Origin: Bacillota bacterium
GTDB taxonomy: Bacteria; Bacillota; Bacilli; Alicyclobacillales; SLC66
Assembly: GCA_021828865.1 (NCBI GenBank)
Contig: JAJZCW010000002.1
Coordinates: 120,392-184,391 of the forward strand
DNA length: 64,000 nt
Reading direction: 5' to 3'
Position 1 is the stretch's first letter. Every line of letters starts with the position of its first letter. Below are positions 19,028 to 25,215 of the stretch, one piece after another. A program made the position numbers and the translations under genes. The notes beneath the pieces were generated by a model, which did not search any database, was not told the origin of the DNA, and saw nothing but the letters and a program-made list of their open reading frames with translations.

Positions 19028-19045
19028 TGTTCTTTAATAAGAACA
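19028..19045. promoter_or_regulatory. SinR-type operator C (sipW downstream)
   Basis: TGTTCT-N6-AGAACA is a perfect-arm dyad just after the predicted sipW transcription start. The left half matches GTTCTYT, the published Bacillus subtilis SinR half-site. Confidence 0.75.
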
Positions 19046-19099
19046 AAAACCGTGTCACAACGAACCAATTCAAACTCATTCAGTGAAGGGGACGGATCG

Positions 19100-19678
19100 A
19101 TGCGCACTGCCCTAAAAATATTTGGTCAGATCATATTTTACCTTCTTCTTGCGCTTTTCGTCATCCTGCTGATTTTCGGCGTTGCTTCACGTATTTATGG
19201 TGGAGGTCCAGCCATTTTTGGTCAACGTATGTTGATTGTCATGTCAGGTTCAATGGAACCCAAAATTCACACTGGGTCCGTCATTTTTGACAATCCAAAC
19301 TTCCAAATTTCAAGTCTCAAAGTGGGCAATATCATTACCTTCAAACCGCCAACCAATCCCAACATTCTGATTACTCACCGCATTTATAGGGTTGTAAAAC
19401 AAAACGGCCAGGAGGGCTTCATGACGAAAGGCGATGCCAATGCTGTTCAAGACGGTTGGGTTGTGCCAACGAAAAACATCGTCGCCACGTATGACCATCT
19501 CACAATTCCCTACCTTGGGTATTACCTAGAATTCATCAAAACCAAAATGGGGTTAGCCATGGTGCTCATCATTCCCGGTGCCTTTCTCATCGTTTCACAA
19601 ATTCTCAGTCTCACTCGAATACTTCGGAAAGAGACACTTGAGAAAAAGAACACCGTGGAAATCAAAACTGAAGGTTAA
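19100..19678 (+). CDS. sipW: SipW-type (ER-type) signal peptidase I
   Basis: The 192-residue membrane protease starts at ATG 19100, nine bases after GAAGGGG; the frame extends to 19052 without a ribosome site. One N-terminal membrane anchor (~8-32) precedes the protease core and a C-terminal span (~152-175). Catalytic S51 lies in MSGSMEP. The general base is H93 in ITHRI instead of the Lys of ordinary bacterial type I enzymes, which defines the ER/SipW class. A GDAN motif follows. In B. subtilis, SipW processes TasA and TapA for matrix fibres; two TasA-like genes lie directly downstream. Three SinR-type dyads surround the promoter. Confidence 0.93.
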   Translation: MRTALKIFGQIIFYLLLALFVILLIFGVASRIYGGGPAIFGQRMLIVMSGSMEPKIHTGSVIFDNPNFQISSLKVGNIITFKPPTNPNILITHRIYRVVKQNGQEGFMTKGDANAVQDGWVVPTKNIVATYDHLTIPYLGYYLEFIKTKMGLAMVLIIPGAFLIVSQILSLTRILRKETLEKKNTVEIKTEG

Positions 19679-19728
19679 GGCTGATGATCACTCAGGTCAG
19701 TTTTGCAACACCTTACATCGGTTGAACA

Positions 19729-19766
19729 CTTCCTGCAGGTACATACATGGCATTCCCCGCAGGAAG
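19729..19766 (+). repeat. Hairpin in sipW-tasA spacer
   Basis: CTTCCTGC and GCAGGAAG form an 8-bp stem. A second short stem (CCCC-GGCA-GGGG, 19779-19790) follows. There is no T run. It may be an mRNA-stability or partial-termination element that lets the tasA-like gene outproduce sipW. Confidence 0.5.
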
Positions 19767-19815
19767 ATTCAAACAACGCCCCGGCAGGGGTTCTATCTAA
19801 AGGGAGGTATTTTTA

Positions 19816-20559
19816 ATGGGACTCACAAGTAAAGTAGCACTTACCATGGCGGCATCTGCCGTGGGCGCACTCATGATTGCTGGCGGATCATTCGCCATGT
19901 TCACTGCATCAGCAGGTCCGAATCAGCAAACATTTGCGGCTGGCACAGTCAAACTCGCTGAAACCAATGGTCTCTGCTGGACAGGACAAACGGCGTTTAA
20001 GAACCTTGAGCCTGGAGACTCAGGTCAAGGGACAGTAACCTTCCAAAACACCGGTACCCTCGATGAATGGGTCAGTTTAGAGAGCTTGTTGCAAGGCGGC
20101 ACTCCCGATATTTTCGGAACTTTCACAAATGATAACAACCCACTTGGCGTCTCCTACACTATTCAACTGCTTGATTCACAGGGGCAACCAATATCTGGAT
20201 CCCAATATGCTGGAAGTTATCAGACCAATAACAAGCCAGTAAATTACATGGCCAGCGGTTCATCTTCCACTGGATCCTTAGCGGAAGGTCCCGTTCAAGC
20301 AAATACCTTCTATTTACCAGCAGGCGATTCCGCAAAAGTGACTTATAACTGGAATTTCCCGCTAAATGCTGGAAATGATTATCAAGGAGCGTCCGGAACG
20401 TTGTTCCTAAACGCTGATGCCATCCAGGCATCCAACAACATTAATTCTGACGGTACAGGTCCCAACACAGCACCAACCGTATCGCTGAAACCAACAGTGC
20501 AACCTCAAAATACAGACACACAATCTACTGTGCTACCAACCACTCCGACAAACGGCTAA
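19816..20559 (+). CDS. tasA: TasA/camelysin-family matrix protein
   Basis: This 247-residue secreted protein has a SipW-type signal peptide (hydrophobic core AASAVGALMIAGGSFAMF, cleavage near FTASA). The following QTFAAGTVKL and FKNLEPGDSGQGTVTFQNTG segments match the TasA/camelysin fold. In B. subtilis, TasA polymerises into biofilm fibres. The C-terminal ~45 residues are a Thr/Pro/Ser/Asn-rich tail not seen in TasA itself, which could be a spacer or a glycosylated or wall-associated segment. The ribosome site is AAAGGGAGG. It lies downstream of sipW in one probable operon. A metalloprotease role (the old M73 label) is not supported by any HExxH. Confidence 0.85.
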   Translation: MGLTSKVALTMAASAVGALMIAGGSFAMFTASAGPNQQTFAAGTVKLAETNGLCWTGQTAFKNLEPGDSGQGTVTFQNTGTLDEWVSLESLLQGGTPDIFGTFTNDNNPLGVSYTIQLLDSQGQPISGSQYAGSYQTNNKPVNYMASGSSSTGSLAEGPVQANTFYLPAGDSAKVTYNWNFPLNAGNDYQGASGTLFLNADAIQASNNINSDGTGPNTAPTVSLKPTVQPQNTDTQSTVLPTTPTNG

Positions 20560-20590
20560 ATCCAATTATCCTCAGCCACATCGTTTAACA

Positions 20591-20626
20591 AAGAGAGAGG
20601 GGCGGCGCGTGCTGCCTCTCTTTTTT
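20591..20626 (+). terminator. Terminator between the two tasA-like genes
   Basis: AAGAGAGAGG pairs with CCTCTCTTTT around a G/C-rich loop and is followed by a T6 run. It probably partly uncouples the second paralogue. Confidence 0.8.
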
Positions 20627-20664
20627 CTTAAATAAGGCAGGGAAATCAAGGGGGATAAATAGAT

Positions 20665-21351
20665 ATGGGAATGATTTCTAATTTTGCAAAAGTTGCGGTC
20701 CTTAGCGCACTGGGAGTTACGATGATCGGCGGTGCGACATATGCATTGTTCAACGCCAACACCACACCCATGCAACATTCATTTGTAGCAGGCACAGTAA
20801 AAATCGAAGAACCGTATGGTTTTTTTTGGTGGGGACAAAAACACTTTTCCAATTTAGAACCGGGTGATTCAGGTTTTGGAACAATATGCTTTCAAAATAC
20901 CGGTTCCCTAGACGCTTGGGTTAGTTTAGAAAGCCTGCTTCTAGGTGGTAAGCGGGACATTTTTGCCTCTTATCCTAACGATCATCATCCACTGAAGATT
21001 GATTGTGGAATTGAGTTGCTAAATGCCACTGGGATCCCCATCTCGAATCCCTATGCAAATGGAGACTCCCAAACGAACGACTTGCCTGTGGTCTACTATG
21101 TGAATGGAATTAATCAAATCTTATTACAGGAAAGAAAAAATCCTCAAGTCAGTACGTTTTTTTTGCCTGCTCATGATTCTGCTCTAGTCGTTTACAAATG
21201 GTGGTTCCCACTGGCGGCAGCGAACGCTTATCAGGCTACTAGCGGGACACTCATGATAAAAGCGAATGCCATTCAGGCCTCCAATAATATTGCCATTAAA
21301 AGAGGGATTGGTATCGCACCGCAAACTTTCCCTGCTACTACCACATCTTAG
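20665..21351 (+). CDS. Second TasA/camelysin-family protein
   Basis: This 228-residue paralogue of the preceding protein keeps the signal peptide style (VTMIGGATYALFNAN), HSFVAGTVKI, FSNLEPGDSGFGT and the QNTGSLDAWVSLESLL block. It also shares the C-terminal NAIQASNNI. It lacks the long Thr/Pro tail and has more aromatic residues (GFFWWGQKHF, YKWWFP). AAGGGGG is ten bases before ATG 20665. It may be a minor or capping subunit of the matrix fibre. It follows a terminator, so it probably depends on read-through or an unseen promoter. Confidence 0.85.
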   Translation: MGMISNFAKVAVLSALGVTMIGGATYALFNANTTPMQHSFVAGTVKIEEPYGFFWWGQKHFSNLEPGDSGFGTICFQNTGSLDAWVSLESLLLGGKRDIFASYPNDHHPLKIDCGIELLNATGIPISNPYANGDSQTNDLPVVYYVNGINQILLQERKNPQVSTFFLPAHDSALVVYKWWFPLAAANAYQATSGTLMIKANAIQASNNIAIKRGIGIAPQTFPATTTS

Positions 21352-21383
21352 TTACTCTGGTTATGCGCGTCGTGACGCATTGT

Positions 21384-21427
21384 GAAGCTGTCCCAACGTA
21401 GTTTTTCCACTACAAAGGGACAGCTTC
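21384..21427. terminator. Bidirectional terminator
   Basis: GAAGCTGTCCC and GGGACAGCTTC form a perfect 11-bp stem with an inner GTAG/CTAC stem, placed between convergent genes. Confidence 0.75.
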
Positions 21428-21455
21428 ATTAAAATTTACGAAGTCTATCTGATCG

Positions 21456-22292
21456 TCAAGATCCAGTATTGGGTCCCAAGGTAATTGACGAAGAACTGCT
21501 AACAGTAGCATACACTTGTTCATAAACACTTTGCAAAACCGTTCCAGAATGAGGATTTGAACTTACCGAACTACTAATTGAAGGTTCGACCCCACTTGCA
21601 CCATAAACGGAAATCGGTACACTTTGTCCGTACACCGTTTGAGAAACGGTCGGACCAAGCAGCGATCTTCCCGCTTGGCATGCGCGATTCACAATAGCCA
21701 AAATGTTCGCGCCAGTTTGTTGGTCATTTTGTGCAAAACCATACAACGATTGCGCCACATTCAACGCTTGTTTGCCTATTGCAGCCACACGAGCGTAAGA
21801 ATCGATAATAGCTTGAGAATTAGCAGGATTAATTCGCGCTAGCAAATAGCTGTTTTCATCATTTTGCGCTGCTTGATTAATCTGTTGAAAGGTTTGTGCA
21901 GCTGAAGTCTCCAACCTATCAAGTTGTTGTATGCTCTGCTGTATACTTAGCAACTCGGTGCCAGTAATATAAATTTCATTCTGTGCCTGCATTTGCTGAA
22001 CAATGGCATTTTCCTGAACCACAATATTTTGCAACTCACTGTTCAGTTCACTGTACCAACCGGGGAAATGATTAGCAGCGCCAAATGGAAGGTTGTCACT
22101 TAACGAAGTGGTCAACATCGCTTCCGTACTGTTGCTAAACCCAGCCAACAACAATGAACTGACGGAAAAAGCCGCCATAAGACCGGTTGCCTTGATTTTC
22201 GAGGCCTTCTTGGCAAGACGCTGGGTTTGCTCTCTCATCTGTCTTTCTCTTCTTGTTTCTTCGATATGGCCTTCCCAGTTCACGTACGGCAT
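21456..22292 (-). CDS. Secreted Gln/Ser-rich protein under SinR-type operators
   Basis: This 278-residue protein starts at ATG 22292, eight bases after GAGGGGTG. It has an unusually long, charged N-region (~45 residues), then a hydrophobic signal segment (TGLMAAFSVSSLLLAGF) and a likely cleavage near NSTEAM. Residues ~85-170 are helical and Gln/Ala-rich, probably coiled coil. The C-terminal ~80 residues are Ser/Val/Gly-rich and look extended. No family is recognised, and it is not similar to TapA by eye. A SinR-type dyad sits over its promoter start. Its position beside sipW-tasA and sinI-sinR suggests a matrix or surface role. Confidence 0.75.
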   Translation of the reverse strand: MPYVNWEGHIEETRRERQMREQTQRLAKKASKIKATGLMAAFSVSSLLLAGFSNSTEAMLTTSLSDNLPFGAANHFPGWYSELNSELQNIVVQENAIVQQMQAQNEIYITGTELLSIQQSIQQLDRLETSAAQTFQQINQAAQNDENSYLLARINPANSQAIIDSYARVAAIGKQALNVAQSLYGFAQNDQQTGANILAIVNRACQAGRSLLGPTVSQTVYGQSVPISVYGASGVEPSISSSVSSNPHSGTVLQSVYEQVYATVSSSSSITLGPNTGS

Positions 22293-22329
22293 TTTGTTGC
22301 ACCCCTCTGTACCGTATTCCCAATCCATT

Positions 22330-22347
22330 TGTTCTTAATAATGAACC
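22330..22347. promoter_or_regulatory. SinR-type operator D
   Basis: TGTTCT-N6-TGAACC is an 18-bp dyad just downstream of the -10 of the 22292 gene. Confidence 0.65.
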
Positions 22348-22355
22348 GTATGTCT

Positions 22356-22384
22356 ATTATATTTGATCGAAATCGATTTTTAAA
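22356..22384 (-). promoter_or_regulatory. Promoter of the secreted Gln-rich protein gene
   Basis: On the minus strand, TTTAAA (22384-22379), a 17-bp spacer and TATAAT (22361-22356) lead into operator D at about the transcription start. Confidence 0.6.
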
Positions 22385-22448
22385 CCCTTTTTATCAAAGC
22401 AATTTCAACAAACATACTATTCATAGGTGAGAATACGCCACAAATCCC

Positions 22449-22466
22449 TGTTCCTAGATAAGAACA
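22449..22466. promoter_or_regulatory. SinR-type operator F
   Basis: TGTTCC-N6-AGAACA is an 18-bp dyad located between the secreted-protein promoter and the sinI promoter. It could serve either one. Confidence 0.6.
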
Positions 22467-22498
22467 AACAATCATATCTCACCTAACGTCAGGAACGG

Positions 22499-22505
22499 TG
22501 TCGAT
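22499..22505 (+). promoter_or_regulatory. Candidate Spo0A box
   Basis: TGTCGAT matches the 0A box TGTCGAA at six of seven positions, about 60 bp before the predicted sinI transcription start. B. subtilis sinI is activated by Spo0A. A single short match is weak evidence. Confidence 0.3.
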
Positions 22506-22524
22506 TGATGAGCTTTTATTTATC

Positions 22525-22553
22525 TTGCTGCTAAGATGATGGAAATTTACAAT
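22525..22553 (+). promoter_or_regulatory. Candidate sinI promoter
   Basis: TTGCTG, a 17-bp spacer and TACAAT lie 47 bp before the sinI ATG. The -35 is weak, as expected if an activator is needed. Confidence 0.5.
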
Positions 22554-22599
22554 AGTCCCGTGAGCCCATAGCCCTTCGAATGGAGTTGAACCCAAACGA

Positions 22600-22758
22600 A
22601 TGATCGAGATCAGTGTGAAGGACGAAGAACTAAAAGAGTGGTTACAACTATTGGTGATGGCCAAAAAAATGGGTTTATCGATTGACCAGATTCGCCATTT
22701 TTTAAATATACATAGAAAGCGAACTATTGACGCTTCGGAAAGCCACATACAACCATGA
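22600..22758 (+). CDS. sinI: SinI-like anti-repressor
   Basis: This 52-codon frame runs from ATG 22600 to TGA 22758. The core EWLQLLVMAKKMGLSIDQIR followed by HFLNIHRK aligns with the two-helix SinI motif (EWVELMVEAKEANISPEEIR). It also resembles the C-terminal oligomerisation helices of the adjacent SinR, as expected for a protein that swaps into SinR dimers. In B. subtilis, SinI binds SinR and relieves repression of matrix genes. The ribosome site is poor (TGGAG is 14 bases away), so expression may be low or a GTG at 22615 may be used. It lies directly upstream of sinR in the same order as in Bacillus. Confidence 0.8.
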   Translation: MIEISVKDEELKEWLQLLVMAKKMGLSIDQIRHFLNIHRKRTIDASESHIQP

Positions 22759-22804
22759 TCGCATGGTGAACGTTTTGCACTCATTTGCTTTTCATTATAG
22801 AGAG

Positions 22805-22837
22805 AGGGGGTCATACACCATTTTGGTCCCCTTTTTT
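22805..22837 (+). terminator. Weak terminator between sinI and sinR
   Basis: GGGG...CCCC with an inner ACC/GGT pair is followed by T6. It would make sinI and sinR separately controlled, with sinR using its own promoter. Confidence 0.45.
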
Positions 22838-22882
22838 ATAAAAACAAAAAGACTAAGTGCTGAGATAGATTCAATTTTTGGT

Positions 22883-22888
22883 TATAAT
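22883..22888 (+). promoter_or_regulatory. sinR promoter -10 element
   Basis: A perfect TATAAT lies 44 bp before the sinR ATG, with no clear -35 at standard spacing. Operator E begins 10 bp downstream. Confidence 0.5.
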
Positions 22889-22898
22889 AAGCGCATAA

Positions 22899-22916
22899 GG
22901 TTCAGCAAAACGAACA
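22899..22916. promoter_or_regulatory. SinR-type operator E (autoregulation)
   Basis: GGTTCA-N6-CGAACA is an 18-bp dyad covering the predicted sinR transcription start, which suggests that SinR limits its own synthesis. Confidence 0.55.
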
Positions 22917-22932
22917 ATAAGGGGCACTAACG

Positions 22933-23259
22933 ATGATTGGCAAACGCATTCAAGAACTGCGCATCAAGAGAGGATTGTCTTTGTCAGAATTGGCTGAGCG
23001 TGCAGGAGTGGCCAAATCCTACCTAAGTGCAATCGAACGTATGATTCAAATCAATCCCTCTATCCAAGTGCTAGAAAAGCTGTCCTCGGTTTTGGAGATC
23101 CCTGTTCAACAATTGTTGGTAGATGAATCAATTTCAGATGAGGATTCAATTGATCCCGAATGGTTTGAACTGGCAAAAGAAGCCATGCAGTCTGGAATCA
23201 GCAAAGAGGAATTCAAAGACTTTTTAGAATTCCAAAAATGGCGCCAACACAAAGATTAG
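22933..23259 (+). CDS. sinR: SinR-type master regulator of biofilm genes
   Basis: This 108-residue protein starts at ATG 22933 behind AAGGGGC. Residues ~1-65 form an XRE helix-turn-helix very close to B. subtilis SinR (MIGKRIQELR start, SLSELAERAGVAKSYLSAIE recognition region). Residues ~75-108 match the SinR oligomerisation helices (PEWFELAKEAMQSGISKEEF then FLEFQKWRQ). SinR represses sipW-tasA and exopolysaccharide genes in Bacillus. The GTTC dyads upstream of sipW, the 22292 gene and sinR itself fit its half-site. Its stop overlaps the stop of the convergent phosphatase gene. Confidence 0.93.
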   Translation: MIGKRIQELRIKRGLSLSELAERAGVAKSYLSAIERMIQINPSIQVLEKLSSVLEIPVQQLLVDESISDEDSIDPEWFELAKEAMQSGISKEEFKDFLEFQKWRQHKD

Positions 23260-25202
23260 GTAGTTAACTCCAGTCCAATCACGGTCACATCGTCATTCAA
23301 GGGACTCCCTGCTGTATAATTTTGAGCTGCAGTTAACACCAGATTGATCAATTCATCAATGGGGAGTTCTTTATAATCCCTCATCACATCCGCCAATCTC
23401 CCCATACTGAATAATTCTTTATCGGGAGTGATTACTTCGGTTAATCCGTCAGAGTAAAGCACCAGCTTATCCCCTTTTTTCAATAACTTAGTAAACTCCT
23501 GATAACTTGCCTCTCTCATGAGGCCAAGCGGCATGTCCCCTTCATCTAAATATTCAGTGACCCCATTTTTATGAAGCAATACTGGAGCGGGATGACCACC
23601 TCTCGCGTAGACTAATTCCATTGTCGCCAAATCCAGCACCCCATAAAATATCGTAAAAAAGGACTCTGTCAGAAAAAAATCACCAAATTTTTGATTCACA
23701 TAGTTGAGCACGCCTGCAGGATGATACAAGCGATAATCATCCATTGTCAGTTCTTTGTTGTTGCCATCCGGTCGAATGAAGTAATTGATGGCAATGGCAT
23801 TCAGCGCCGCAGATATACCATGACCCATCACGTCTAAAATATAAAATCCCAAATGCTGTTCATCGAGTAGCATCACATTGAACATGTCTCCTGCCAAGTA
23901 ATTGCTCGGCATGTATTTCCAGGTCAATTTCACTTCAGGGATATCAGGGAACCCACTTGGCAAAAAGGCGCGTTGTAACGATTCTGCAAGCTCCAGCTCG
24001 TTTCGCATCCGTTCATTGTTCTCCTGAATTTTTCGCTCCGCTCTTTTTTGCTCCGTGATATCCATCAAAATACTGATTTGTCCAGCAATGGAACCATCCG
24101 TCCGGTGGAAATTGGCTTTGTGAACCAATACATCCCGTATATTCCCTGACGCATCTTTTTCCTGAACTTCCTGGACCACGACACTCGACGATTCATTATC
24201 CACAGCAAATGGCATCTGCACTATCTCAGGGCTCACCACTTCAAACGCGTATTTTCCCATTAACTCCTGCTGCCATCGGCCATAAAACTCCTCAAATGCA
24301 GCGTTAAAACCCAACAATCGACCATTTAAGTTCACCAGAAATACTGGCACAGGAATCGCATTTAAAAGCGATAAACGAAACTCCAATTCATCCTTTAAAT
24401 CTTCCTCCAACGTGCTGAGTGCAGTTAAGGTGTTTAACAACGCCTCAGCAGCATCTCCAATCTCATCGTTGGAAGTACGACCAAATCCTTTTAGTTCCCG
24501 TTTTCCTTCTGCCACCCGTTCTAGGTTAAAGACAAGGCAACGTAATTGCCGAACCATCGCCCTTGCCAAGTAAATGGCCACTCCCACTGACAATACAAAC
24601 CCAACCGCCAAGGCACCATACAGCGTCAATCTAAAAGCGATTAGCGAATGATCAAGCAAAAGCATTTTTTCGTGGAACCGGACATTGTAATGAGTGCTGA
24701 TCTTCACGAGATCCATTGATAGCAGTTGATAGTTATTCGAATCCTTGATGGATTGAATCTGTTCAAAATTCGTATTTCGGTTGGCTTGAATCACCTGGAT
24801 AATATAATGGGAATAACGAGAGAAATGCTGTAATTGTTTTTCCAATGTATTCCCGTCTATGCTCGACAATCCGGCTAATTTAGCGTTTGCAAATGCAGTA
24901 TATACCGCATCTTTTTCACTTTTTGCCGCTTCAATCTGTAATTGAGCCTTATCTTTTTGGTGCAATTGCATCGCAGTGATTGCACCGTCAAGATCGTCAT
25001 CCCACCGGTAAACCCCAAGTGTCATTTTCACCGTATTCGTCATGAGCGTCTCATCAATCTGTACCACCTGCTTCACGTAAGCAGTGGACACCTTTAAAGA
25101 ATGCGAAACCACGCCCATTGACAACAATAAAATGACCACAGGAGCAAGTGCAACTCCCAACATTTTTGCTAAAATGCCAATCCGAAATCTTCTTACTCTC
25201 AT
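23256..25202 (-). CDS. Membrane PP2C-type (SpoIIE/RsbU-like) phosphatase with HAMP and PAS
   Basis: This 648-residue protein has an N-terminal membrane helix (~15-35), an extracytoplasmic helical sensor, a second helix (~190-215), HAMP (~215-270), PAS (~280-395) and a C-terminal SpoIIE-type Ser/Thr phosphatase (~415-648). Metal-binding motifs are visible: NYLAGDMFNVM, ILDVMGHGISAAL, VLYSDGLTEV and LNDDVTVIGLE. Such enzymes dephosphorylate STAS-domain anti-anti-sigma factors; a STAS protein lies at 59502-59825, but no partner is adjacent. ATG 25202 follows GATGGGGA; ATG 25229 overlaps the upstream gene. It is coupled to the GGDEF-EAL gene before it. Confidence 0.88.
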   Translation of the reverse strand: MRVRRFRIGILAKMLGVALAPVVILLLSMGVVSHSLKVSTAYVKQVVQIDETLMTNTVKMTLGVYRWDDDLDGAITAMQLHQKDKAQLQIEAAKSEKDAVYTAFANAKLAGLSSIDGNTLEKQLQHFSRYSHYIIQVIQANRNTNFEQIQSIKDSNNYQLLSMDLVKISTHYNVRFHEKMLLLDHSLIAFRLTLYGALAVGFVLSVGVAIYLARAMVRQLRCLVFNLERVAEGKRELKGFGRTSNDEIGDAAEALLNTLTALSTLEEDLKDELEFRLSLLNAIPVPVFLVNLNGRLLGFNAAFEEFYGRWQQELMGKYAFEVVSPEIVQMPFAVDNESSSVVVQEVQEKDASGNIRDVLVHKANFHRTDGSIAGQISILMDITEQKRAERKIQENNERMRNELELAESLQRAFLPSGFPDIPEVKLTWKYMPSNYLAGDMFNVMLLDEQHLGFYILDVMGHGISAALNAIAINYFIRPDGNNKELTMDDYRLYHPAGVLNYVNQKFGDFFLTESFFTIFYGVLDLATMELVYARGGHPAPVLLHKNGVTEYLDEGDMPLGLMREASYQEFTKLLKKGDKLVLYSDGLTEVITPDKELFSMGRLADVMRDYKELPIDELINLVLTAAQNYTAGSPLNDDVTVIGLELTT

Positions 25203-25215
25203 TTTCGATTCCCCA

